This document shows positions 56,505 to 64,000 of a stretch of 64,000 bases of DNA, one piece after another; the first letter of the stretch is position 1; each line of letters opens with the position of its first letter. The position numbers were made by a program, and so were the translations under genes. Location: contig NZ_NPKO01000001.1 of the NCBI RefSeq assembly GCF_008329605.1, positions 124,001 to 188,000 on the forward strand, written 5' to 3'. This DNA comes from Mycolicibacterium sp. P9-64 (GTDB lineage: Bacteria; Actinomycetota; Actinomycetes; Mycobacteriales; Mycobacteriaceae). The notes beneath the pieces were generated by a model, which did not search any database, was not told the DNA's origin, and was given only the letters and a program-made list of their open reading frames with translations.

Positions 56505-58568
56505 ATGGAGTTCAAAGACGGCGACGTTGTCGGTGGATATACGGTCGTAAGCGTCCTGGGTTCAGGCGGCATGGGCACCGTGTACCGCGCCACCAACCCC
56601 ACCTTGCCGCGCAGCGATGCGCTGAAGATCCTCAGCGCGGAGTTCTCCCGTGATGATCAATTTCGGGCGCGATTCCAGCGTGAGGCCGACGTGGCGGCCA
56701 CCTTGGACCACCCGAACATCGTTGCCGTGTATACCCGAGGCGAGTTCAACGGGCAGCTGTGGATCGCCATGCAATACGTGCCGGGCTCCGACGCAGACCG
56801 AGAACTGAAGGCGGGCACCATGACCCCGTCGCGGGCTGCCTACATCACCACCGAGGTCGCCAAGGCCCTGGACTACGCGCACCGCCGTGGCATCATGCAC
56901 CGCGACGTCAAACCCGCCAACTTCCTGATCTCGCCTGCCGAACACGATAGTGATGACGAGCGAGTCTTTCTCGCCGACTTCGGCATTGCCCGCGCCTTGG
57001 ATGATGCCGCGCACCTGACCACCGACGGCACCGTGATGGCATCGGTCGCCTATGCCGCCCCCGAGGTGTTGACCGGGATCGGTGTCGATCGTCGCGCCGA
57101 CATCTACTCCCTGGGTTGCAGCCTGTTTCGCATGCTCACCAACAAGGGCCCCTACTCCGGGCTGCCTGGCGGGTTGGCGGCGATGGCTGCCGCACACATG
57201 ACGGCACCACCGCCACGGGTCACCGATCTGGTTCCGGGGTTGCCGCGCGCTCTGGATGACGTCATAGCGCGGGCGATGGCCAAGGATCCCGCACAGCGGT
57301 ACCAGACGGCGCGGGAATTGGCTGACGCGGCGACCGCCGCGATCGCCGACACCACTACTGCCATCCCGAGATCCACGTTGACTCAGGAATGGTCGACACC
57401 TCCGCAGTCGAGTGCGCCGCCGCGTCCAGCGACGTACAACATCCCGCCCGCCGGGGTCGGGACGCACAGCGGCCCCGCGGCCATCACCTACCCCACCGGA
57501 CACTTCAGCGGGCCACACGGCCAGACCATGCCTCGGCCGTTCGCACCAGGCCCGCAGGGACCGCCACCGGGGGGGTTGCCACCGATACCCAAGAAGTCGC
57601 TGAAGAGTCGGCTGGTCATCGCAGGCACGCTTCTGCTGGTCATTGCCGTCGTTGCCGTTGGCGCGGTGCTGCTCTTCAACGGGTCGTCGCGTAAGACCGC
57701 CTACAAGGCACAGACGTTCACTCACGTGCACGGCACCACCCAAGTCAGCCAAGCACCCACCGCCGTCGCGGCGGTCGGCCCAGGCGATGCCGACGCCGTG
57801 CTGTCGCTGGGTGTTCAACCGGTGGCGATCGATTCTTCGAACGGGCCTTTGCCGTCGTGGCTGCACGACAAGATCACCGGTTCCCCTGCGATCATGACCT
57901 TCGTCGACACGAACGCAATCCAGGCCGCCAAACCCGACGTCATCATCGCCACTGGAGACCTGGACGACGCCACTTACCAAAAGCTGCAGGCGATCGCCCC
58001 GACCATCACCAAACCGTCGGATACCAGCCAGGCATGGAACTGGCAGGCTCAATTGCGCTGGATAGCAAGGATTCTGGGCCGTGAAAGTGATGCGACGCAG
58101 CTCATCAGTACCGTCGTTGCCCAGCAAAACGACTTGAAGAACCAGAACAGCAAGGTCGCAGGCAAGACCGTCTCCGTGCTCAACATCTCCAACAGCGGTG
58201 TCACCCAAACGTTGACACCGTCCAACGCCGCGGATTTCCTGACCTCGCTCGGGCTGACCTACAGCAAATCGAGCTACGGCAATACGCTGCAGCGCCAACC
58301 CGACGATCAAGGCGTCACGCGGCCGGTCACCGACCTCAACAAGTTGTATCTCATCGATACCGATGTCCTGGTGGTGGTACGCACAGACAAGGCCTCTGGC
58401 GGAGGCGGCGCCGCAGGGCTACCCAATGAACTCCGCGGTTACCGCGGTGTCATGGTCATCGTCGACGACCCCGACACCATCGCCGCACTCGCCGAACCTG
58501 GAGGCGTACTCGCCTACCAGTTCCTCGATTCGCACTTCGTGCCCAACCTCGCCAGCGCAATACCATGA
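56505..58568 (+). CDS. Ser/Thr protein kinase with extracellular FecB-like binding domain
   Basis: A 687-residue transmembrane Hanks-type kinase. Cytosolic kinase domain (about 10-275): Gly loop GSGGMG (19-24), K41, E60, HRD at 132-134, DFG at 158-160, activation-loop Thr172, Thr173 and Thr176, then APEVL; all catalytic residues are present. A Pro-rich linker and one membrane helix (about 368-390) follow. The outer part (about 415-687) reads like a class III periplasmic binding protein for iron-siderophores ([44 protein letters not shown]), as in the protein at 33258. AAGGGG precedes ATG 56505. I infer a ligand-sensing kinase that phosphorylates the neighbouring FHA-linked proteins. Confidence 0.88.
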   Translation: MEFKDGDVVGGYTVVSVLGSGGMGTVYRATNPTLPRSDALKILSAEFSRDDQFRARFQREADVAATLDHPNIVAVYTRGEFNGQLWIAMQYVPGSDADRELKAGTMTPSRAAYITTEVAKALDYAHRRGIMHRDVKPANFLISPAEHDSDDERVFLADFGIARALDDAAHLTTDGTVMASVAYAAPEVLTGIGVDRRADIYSLGCSLFRMLTNKGPYSGLPGGLAAMAAAHMTAPPPRVTDLVPGLPRALDDVIARAMAKDPAQRYQTARELADAATAAIADTTTAIPRSTLTQEWSTPPQSSAPPRPATYNIPPAGVGTHSGPAAITYPTGHFSGPHGQTMPRPFAPGPQGPPPGGLPPIPKKSLKSRLVIAGTLLLVIAVVAVGAVLLFNGSSRKTAYKAQTFTHVHGTTQVSQAPTAVAAVGPGDADAVLSLGVQPVAIDSSNGPLPSWLHDKITGSPAIMTFVDTNAIQAAKPDVIIATGDLDDATYQKLQAIAPTITKPSDTSQAWNWQAQLRWIARILGRESDATQLISTVVAQQNDLKNQNSKVAGKTVSVLNISNSGVTQTLTPSNAADFLTSLGLTYSKSSYGNTLQRQPDDQGVTRPVTDLNKLYLIDTDVLVVVRTDKASGGGGAAGLPNELRGYRGVMVIVDDPDTIAALAEPGGVLAYQFLDSHFVPNLASAIP

Positions 58569-59100
58569 GGACGACGTGTGTCGTTTCCATGTCTGCGCTG
58601 GGGATTCCATTTCGAAAGTGGAAACAGTCGGAATTCCCCAGGCACCCACGGTGGCAGCAGCGTCGATCGCAACGACGAGGTCTGCGCCGTCGGTCACGAC
58701 CAATCGCTCACTTGCGAGATTCAGGAACCCGGACGGTCGCACGGCGACAGCGAGATACCCGGCCACGGTGACCGGCCGCCGCTGGTCCCGCCGGGCTCTG
58801 CCGCCCATCCCGGGCGATACGGGACGGCTCCGTATTCCCAGCCGCCCGGTTATCCGTACCATCCCTGTGCCCCACCACAATTCACGCCGCCGCCGCCGCG
58901 GCGTCCCAAGCGCCGACGGCCGTGGGTCGTCGGCGGAGTCGTCGCTGTCGGTGTCATGGCGAGCGTCGTCATAGCCCCCGGCGCGAATACACCCTGGTCT
59001 ACGAAGTGACCGGTACCGCCGCCTCAGCCAACATCCTTTACGGACTGCAACTGGCAGTTTCAGGGACGGGTGGTGGTGCCGTGCGTGGCATTCGGTGACA
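58569..59100 (+). pseudogene. Broken Pro-rich membrane protein gene (MmpS-like pieces)
   Basis: A GTG at 58578 opens a frame to 59009 containing a Pro-rich stretch (PYSQPPGYPYHPCAPPQ), a basic cluster and one membrane helix (PWVVGGVVAVGVMASVVIA), which then stops. In the next frame LVYEVTGTAASANILYG continues where an MmpS-like or similar beta-domain would begin. Upstream, another frame reads GDSISKVETVGIPQAPTV, which could be a separate lost domain. I take this as one or two genes inactivated by frameshifts; a short functional protein cannot be excluded. Confidence 0.45.
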
Positions 59101-59279
59101 TCGTGGTTGGCGCTGTGTATTTCGGCTGTGGCTCTGGCTGGGTGTTCATCGGTTTTGGGTCGCTCTGCCGCCAGAAGGGTGTCGGTTGGCGGCGGGCAGC
59201 CGCGCGATACTTGATGCGCGCCGCCACGCTGAAAAACGAGCACGGTGTGCGTGTGAGATGGCATCTTTGCCTATGCTGA
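59070..59279 (+). pseudogene. Second C-terminal remnant of a DUF7373 lipoprotein
   Basis: One frame reads CVAFGDIVVGAVYFGCGSG, WVFIGFGSLCRQKGVGW and RRAAARYLMRAA. This aligns with the last 50 residues of the lipoprotein at 60588 (RCID, HFQCVV, RYVFRVFSRQKNDVW, QRAAAQYLMLTA), including the two Cys and the RQK block, but lacks everything before and has lost the normal stop. It precedes an intact paralogue by 25 bp. Confidence 0.6.
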
Positions 59280-59303
59280 TCGCGACATGACGGGGGAAAC
59301 ACC

Positions 59304-60500
59304 ATGAACCGCACCCTGATGCACACCGGAGCCGTGCTGCTCACCGCAGCCACGCTGGCCGCGTGCAGCAGCTCGCCCAACGAGGCAGGGACCACGGCTG
59401 CGCCGTCGACCACCAGCACGACGAGTAGCGGCGTGGACACCGCGGTGCTCAAGCCGGGCAATTACCCGATCACACCGCGTCCAGCGGAACCCTGGAGCCC
59501 GGCCGCTGCGATCAAGATGCAAGCACGGGAGATGGCTGACTTCGTGGTCGGCCCGTGGGAGGCCGATCCAGATCTCACCAGAGGCCTGGTCCAGGCCTAC
59601 CTGATTACCGACGCCGCCAAGCTGAAGGGTGTCCTACTGGAGGCCGGAACCAAGGCCGCCGAGCATCACTTCATCAATGCCTTCACCGACACTCGCGTCG
59701 ATCGCAACAATCCCGCGGGGAAGCGACTGGTGACGATGGTGATGCGCTTCCCGACGCCCGAGGACGCACGAGCGGCGGCCATCGAGACCAGCGCAGCACT
59801 GGGCTCCTATCTCAAGGCCGGCGCCCAGGAGACGGCGTTCATCCCCGGCCATCCCGAGACGTACTCCACCCAGTCACCTCAGCCGGGCGGGAAGTATCAA
59901 GTCACCGGTCTGACTGCACGCGGCGCCTTCGTGCTGTACCAGGAAGCGCAGTCGCCGGAGAGTGCCGAGGCCGCCGCCGCGTTGGTGGGAAAGACCCTGG
60001 ATCTGCAGATCCCGCGGATAGACGGGTATCACCCGAGCGATCCGGCGCAACAGCAGTCGCTGGACCCGACGGGTCTGGCCGCCAAGACGCTTCCGGGCCC
60101 CGTCACGAACAGCGTCGGTGTGTACGGGGCCTATGGTGCACTGCACTTCTCCCAAGATCCGCCCAAGACCGAAAAACGTTACACCGCAGCCGGTGTGGAC
60201 TTCGAAGCCGAGGGCGCGACCACGGTGATCCAGACCAAGGATCCTGCCGCGGCGACGGCGCTGGCCTCAACGATCTTCGATGCCAACAACGTGGGTAAGA
60301 AACCCGGCCCGACCGTGGCGGGGCTGCCTACGGCGAAGTGTGTGGAATCGGCCGATGCCCACAGCGCCGACCCCACCGCGCCTCCGAACTACCAGTGCGT
60401 CACCCCGATGGGCCGGTGGGTGGTGCTCGCCGCGGCCCAGCAAGCTGCTGACATCACCCAGCAAGTGGCGGCGCAGTACCTGCTGCTGATCGGAAAGTAG
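59304..60500 (+). CDS. DUF7373 family lipoprotein
   Basis: A 398-residue lipoprotein, lipobox LAAC followed by a Ser/Thr-rich linker. Family blocks are LKPGNYPITPRP, REMADFVVGPWEADP, FINAFTDTR, PRIDGYHPSDP and the tail ITQQVAAQYLLLIGK. The paired Cys (TAKCVES, YQCVTP) are kept. The ATG at 59304 has GGGGGAAA upstream. It is one of three intact members in the island; differences in the middle region suggest that they bind different partners. Confidence 0.83.
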   Translation: MNRTLMHTGAVLLTAATLAACSSSPNEAGTTAAPSTTSTTSSGVDTAVLKPGNYPITPRPAEPWSPAAAIKMQAREMADFVVGPWEADPDLTRGLVQAYLITDAAKLKGVLLEAGTKAAEHHFINAFTDTRVDRNNPAGKRLVTMVMRFPTPEDARAAAIETSAALGSYLKAGAQETAFIPGHPETYSTQSPQPGGKYQVTGLTARGAFVLYQEAQSPESAEAAAALVGKTLDLQIPRIDGYHPSDPAQQQSLDPTGLAAKTLPGPVTNSVGVYGAYGALHFSQDPPKTEKRYTAAGVDFEAEGATTVIQTKDPAAATALASTIFDANNVGKKPGPTVAGLPTAKCVESADAHSADPTAPPNYQCVTPMGRWVVLAAAQQAADITQQVAAQYLLLIGK

Positions 60501-60587
60501 CAGCGCGGCTCCGAGTGCGGTGTCGCCCGCGGAGGGGTTCGGGGCCAGTTGACGTGCAGGTGGCAGTGTCAGTGAGGAGGTAGCCCC

Positions 60588-61796
60588 ATGCGCGGTGTTG
60601 GCCAGTTCGTGGCGCTGTGTACCGCGACTGTGGTGTTGGCGGGCTGTTCATCGGTGCAAACCGGTCACGCGGTAGCGGATCCAGCCTTCACGCCCAACAG
60701 TGACGGGGCCATCGTGGCTCTGCTCGATCACGGCAACTATCCCACCAAGCCCAGCGATCCGCTGGGCGCCGCTGGCAAGCGGGGCAGGGTGGTGGAGGCG
60801 CAGCGCATGGCCGACTATCTCGTGCTGCCAAGCGATGTCGACAAGTCCATTGCCGACCAGGGCAATCTCGCGGGGGTCGGCGCTGCGCTCCCGACGCCGA
60901 CCGCAGCCATCGTCGGCGAATTCGTCGTCTCCGGTGTGCAGACGATCCTGGAGTCGCACCACTTCGTCGCAGGCTTCGCGGCTCAGCGCATCGCCAACAT
61001 GGGAAGTCGTTCCAAGGCCGTGACGGTGCTGATCGCCCGGTTCCCCGATCCGCCGACTGCAGCCGATGCCGCGACGCAGATGGCCGCTGCGCCGCCCCCG
61101 AAGGGAGCGCGCAGCCCCTTCGGGATTCCGCGGCATCCCGAGGCGTTGGGTTCGACGTTCGATGCCGGTGACGGCGCGCACTACGTCGAGAGTTACACCG
61201 CGCATGGCCCATATGTGCTGTACCAGTTCATCAACTCCAACGAATCGCTGGACGTGGCGGCCTCACTCGCCGCCGCCATCCTCGACCAGCAGGCGCCACG
61301 GATCGACGCGTTCATCCCAACGGACCCAGCGCATCTGGACGATCTGCCGCTGGATCCCACTGGCCTCTATGCCGCCACGTTGCGCGCCGACATGGATCCG
61401 AATGACTTCACCCGAGGGGTGTACGGGCGCCAAGGTGGCCTGGCCTACGAACCCAACACCGTGTCCATGGGCGACGTCTTCGCCGACACCAACGTCGACG
61501 CAGTTGCGATCGGGCAGTCGGTGATCTACCGCACCAAGGACGCCGAATCGGCGCGCAGGTTCACACGAGTCCTCTTCGCCGACGCCGACGCCGACAAGAC
61601 ACTCAAGCAGATACCCCCACCCCCAGGGTTGGCGAAGTCACGGTGTATCGACGCCAGCAGCGGCGACAGCGACCCGGGCAGCGGCCATTTCCAGTGCGTC
61701 GTGACCGCTGGGCGTTACGTGTTCCGTGTCTTCTCCCGCCAGAAGAACGACGTGTGGCAGCGGGCAGCAGCGCAATATCTGATGCTCACGGCCTAA
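60588..61796 (+). CDS. DUF7373 family lipoprotein
   Basis: A 402-residue lipoprotein with lipobox LAGC. It has LDHGNYPTKPSDPLG, AQRMADYLVLPSDVD (the usual GPWE block is replaced by LPSD), PRIDAFIPTDPAHLDDL and the tail WQRAAAQYLMLTA. The paired Cys are in SRCIDAS and FQCVVT. GGAGG precedes the ATG at 60588. It lies 87 bp from its paralogue and probably shares the transcript. No function is known. Confidence 0.83.
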   Translation: MRGVGQFVALCTATVVLAGCSSVQTGHAVADPAFTPNSDGAIVALLDHGNYPTKPSDPLGAAGKRGRVVEAQRMADYLVLPSDVDKSIADQGNLAGVGAALPTPTAAIVGEFVVSGVQTILESHHFVAGFAAQRIANMGSRSKAVTVLIARFPDPPTAADAATQMAAAPPPKGARSPFGIPRHPEALGSTFDAGDGAHYVESYTAHGPYVLYQFINSNESLDVAASLAAAILDQQAPRIDAFIPTDPAHLDDLPLDPTGLYAATLRADMDPNDFTRGVYGRQGGLAYEPNTVSMGDVFADTNVDAVAIGQSVIYRTKDAESARRFTRVLFADADADKTLKQIPPPPGLAKSRCIDASSGDSDPGSGHFQCVVTAGRYVFRVFSRQKNDVWQRAAAQYLMLTA

Positions 61797-61806
61797 CGCT
61801 GACCGT

Positions 61807-62447
61807 GTGACGATTCTCGGGTGCCGGATTGCGGCTTCTGGCGGCGATCGTCGTGTCGGCCGGTGGGCGACGCTGGATTCCCAGGGTCTTCGACCATCCC
61901 CCGGTCCCAGCACCGAACTCACCATGGCGGGCAACATGATCGGCATCGGGGCGCTGATGATGGGGATAGCGTGGGGCGGTATCAGGCAAGGGCGCGTATG
62001 GGGCGCGCAATGCCCTGCTGACGGTGTTCTACTTTCTGGCCACCGGGTTCCTGGAACCGCTACACATCCTCGTCGTGATCGTCCTGTTCCCGATGTTCGT
62101 CGTCGCGGTGTGGCACGAGCCGGCACCGCCGCGTTGGCCGACACCCCAGCAAGGTCCGGAATCCGAACGGGCTGTTCGGGGCAGGACTCGTCATTTCAAC
62201 CGTCGGACTGACATCGGTGTTCGTCCCGACGGATCTTGCATTCCTCGGCACCGACTCGCACACGTTGCGTTCCACCGACTCGGACTTGTTGCCGTTCATC
62301 GCACACGATCGCGCGGGCTTCGGCGGTGCACTCCTGGGGGACAGCACTTTCGAGCAGCTACTGCCTGTCTACGTCGTGGTCGTCACGACCGCGCTCGCAC
62401 TGACGCTGTCCAAGCCGTACCGCACTGCCATGCGCAGGCCGAGGTAG
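61807..62447 (+). pseudogene. Membrane protein gene with at least two frameshifts
   Basis: Three frames in succession encode one plausible membrane protein: MAGNMIGIGALMMGIAWGG, then NALLTVFYFLATGFLEPLHI and LVVIVLFPMFVVAVW, then NGLFGAGLVISTVGLTSVF, and finally VYVVVVTTALALTLSKPYR before TAG. The first switch lies at a GCGCGC-type run near 62009 (a 2-bp loss restores the frame), the second near 62155. No single frame covers more than about 200 residues. The family is not recognised. Confidence 0.6.
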
Positions 62448-62478
62448 GGAGACCCGTCGACATGCTTCGGGCAGGTCG

Positions 62479-63591
62479 TCATTTCGGGCAGGTGTCGAAC
62501 TCGCGGCGGATGCGTTGTTGCAGCAGCTGTGCGTGCGCCGTGAGCCCTTTGGTTGCGGTGGTGTCGTTTTTGTTGTAGCCGCACGCGCCGATCAGGGCCA
62601 TGCCAGCCCACCGCGGCTCGTCGCGAGTGGCCGCATCACCGGCTAGGGCCCAGCGCAAGATGATTGGGTGTTGCGGGCCGCCGTCGACGGCCTTGATGGT
62701 GGACACGAGGTCTTGGTAGGCGGTGGCTTCACTCGGTATGACCAAGGTCAGTTGGGTGACGAAGCCGTCCTTGACGCCCACCCAGCTGGCCGGCCCCGGC
62801 AACGCCGACAGCTGGTGATCGATGCGCTGCTTGCCCTCCGGGGTCAACGGGCCCGACACCGACCAATACGGCAACGACGTTCCCTCGGCTGGGCTGACCT
62901 CGATGTCGGCTCGACGGCCGTCGAGGAGTCGCAGTGCGGCGTCGAGGGCTTCTCCCGGGGCCTGTGCTGCGAAGATCTTCAGCGACGACGTGTCCCCGAC
63001 GATGGTTCCGTACCACTCGATCCGTGTCTGAACCTGCTGGTGCAGCGCGCGCACCAGGCTTGCGGTTCGGGCGACGGCGATCGGGTCGTACTCAGTGCCA
63101 GGGCTTACCGACGCAAACTGCGCGACGGAGATCTTCAGTGTGCGGTCGTACTCGTCGAAGAGATTGCCGCGCAGTTCGTTGATCTTCGTTGCCACGTCGG
63201 CGATTTGCGGTTCGGTTGCGTCCTCCATCGACACGTGGAGGTCGAGGATGGTGCCTTGCACGATGTCGTTGTGGTAGCTCATCGATAGGTCCGTCACGCC
63301 GGGCATCGCCTCGACGGTGCTCTTGAGACGTTCGGCTTCCGCTGTGCGGTCGGGCGCCCCTGTGCACGCGCTTACGAGCAGCCCCGCTGCCAGTGCCACG
63401 ATCGTGAGGACGAGGCGTCGAGTGAGTGGTGCGGTTACGGCAGCTGTCGCCTGGTGTCTCGCGAGGAGGGTGCCGCGCGCACACCGCTGTCGGTTTCGGC
63501 CGGTGAAGAGGTGATCCCCCATCATCGCGGCGCACAACACCGCAAGACCGGCGATCAGGAGAAGTCGGTCGTCCACGGAGTAGGTGGCCAT
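62479..63591 (-). CDS. Exported membrane-anchored or lipoprotein of unknown function
   Basis: A 370-residue protein. An N-terminal membrane segment (LLLIAGLAVLCAAMM) is followed by a basic loop and a second hydrophobic stretch with a lipobox-like end (LVLTIVALAAGLLVSACTG). The large C-terminal domain has no recognised family. ATG 63591 comes 1 bp after the stop of the next gene upstream, which supports it, but a shorter form starting as a lipoprotein is possible. It converges on the broken membrane protein gene. Confidence 0.68.
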   Translation of the reverse strand: MATYSVDDRLLLIAGLAVLCAAMMGDHLFTGRNRQRCARGTLLARHQATAAVTAPLTRRLVLTIVALAAGLLVSACTGAPDRTAEAERLKSTVEAMPGVTDLSMSYHNDIVQGTILDLHVSMEDATEPQIADVATKINELRGNLFDEYDRTLKISVAQFASVSPGTEYDPIAVARTASLVRALHQQVQTRIEWYGTIVGDTSSLKIFAAQAPGEALDAALRLLDGRRADIEVSPAEGTSLPYWSVSGPLTPEGKQRIDHQLSALPGPASWVGVKDGFVTQLTLVIPSEATAYQDLVSTIKAVDGGPQHPIILRWALAGDAATRDEPRWAGMALIGACGYNKNDTTATKGLTAHAQLLQQRIRREFDTCPK

Positions 63592-63592
63592 G

Positions 63593-63994
63593 TCAACGCG
63601 CGTACGACGGCGGTGTCGGCGGGCCCCACGGGCCGCCAGGACGGACTGCCATCTGGGGTGGGTAGGCGACGTGGCCCTGTGCCTGGGCGGCATCGCGCTG
63701 CAGTGTCTTCCGCGCAGAAAAGTTGGCGAGCAAGGCGATCCAGTTCACGAGCAACAGCGATACTGGGCTCCACCATCCCATGAGCAGGCAATGGAGCTGC
63801 GCCGCGCGGATCGCTGCGTCGCTTTGGCTGTACGTGCCTGTGACGGTGGAGCCCTGACTGATCCACAACATCAGCGCACCGGTGTGCCGCATCACGCGCA
63901 CCTGGAAGATGGGTTCACGGACGGCATGGTTGTGCCAAGTCGTTGGAATCTGAAGTTGCGGAGCGTAATTGGTGGGCTGATGCGGTGCGTCCAT
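63593..63994 (-). CDS. Small membrane protein, possibly truncated by the window edge
   Basis: A 133-residue protein with one clear hydrophobic segment (WWSPVSLLLVNWIALLANF), an N-terminus rich in polar residues and a Pro-rich C-terminal tail. The ATG at 63994 is only six bases from the window end, so the real start may be further upstream. It is coupled to the following gene by a 1-bp gap. No family is recognised. Confidence 0.55.
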   Translation of the reverse strand: MDAPHQPTNYAPQLQIPTTWHNHAVREPIFQVRVMRHTGALMLWISQGSTVTGTYSQSDAAIRAAQLHCLLMGWWSPVSLLLVNWIALLANFSARKTLQRDAAQAQGHVAYPPQMAVRPGGPWGPPTPPSYAR

Positions 63995-64000
63995 GGTGTT

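Noticed and set aside
56562..58310. 582-codon - strand frame opposite the kinase gene
   Set aside because: Antisense shadow of a gene with all kinase motifs; no recognisable domains.
58363..58974. 203-codon + frame overlapping the kinase 3' end
   Set aside because: Begins inside the kinase gene in another frame; only a short part (58569 onward) may reflect a decayed gene.

Overview
The window is high-GC actinobacterial DNA and reads as the chromosome of a rapidly growing Mycobacterium (Mycolicibacterium). The reasons are: orthologues of fadE5 (Rv0244c), the Rv0245 flavoprotein, succinate dehydrogenase Sdh1 (Rv0247c-Rv0250c), nirBD (Rv0252-Rv0253) and Rv0259c-Rv0265c in nearly the M. tuberculosis order; MmpL and Pap proteins; WhiB; PknH-type sensor domains; and frequent GTG/TTG starts and one apparently leaderless gene. 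No rRNA, tRNA, CRISPR array, insertion sequence or prophage was seen.

Region 1 (1-18.1 kb): fadE5, then the trehalose polyphleate (TPP) locus inserted between the Rv0244c and Rv0245 orthologues. It holds an iterative reducing polyketide synthase, papA3 and a mmpL10-type exporter on the + strand, convergent with fadD23, a Gap-like membrane protein and a PE-PPE-domain acyltransferase on the - strand. The mmpL10 gene lacks an in-frame start at the expected place; a one-base lesion explains this.

Region 2 (18.2-34.3 kb): conserved core. Flavin reductase-like protein, Sdh1 operon, an isocitrate lyase/PEP mutase-like enzyme, assimilatory nitrite reductase NirBD, a sirohydrochlorin chelatase-like protein coupled to a HemD-winged helix fusion (siroheme supply and control), AAC(2'), PxpB/PxpC, a queuosine-precursor transporter and a FecB-like iron-siderophore binding protein.

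Region 3 (34.3-42.7 kb): accessory genes. A ferritin-like protein behind a SigF-type promoter; an EhpF-like adenylating enzyme and an aldehyde dehydrogenase/acyl reductase forming a two-gene carboxylate reductase, divergent from a BCCT transporter across a region rich in inverted repeats; a short-chain dehydrogenase; a small secreted protein; and a LysE exporter.

Region 4 (42.7-64 kb) is the most unusual part: a phospho-signalling and envelope island of about 21 kb. It has several PknH-type extracellular sensor proteins, two FHA regulators (one fused to two XRE helix-turn-helix domains), a WhiB protein, an FHA-FHA-ABC transporter fused to a PknH-type sensor domain, a Ser/Thr kinase whose extracellular part is a FecB-like binding protein, three DUF7373 lipoproteins and an LprG/LppX-like lipoprotein. 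Between them lie at least five decayed gene remnants, mostly tails of the same paralogous families, so the island is evolving by duplication and loss. I infer that the kinase senses an extracellular ligand and signals to the FHA proteins that control export and transcription.
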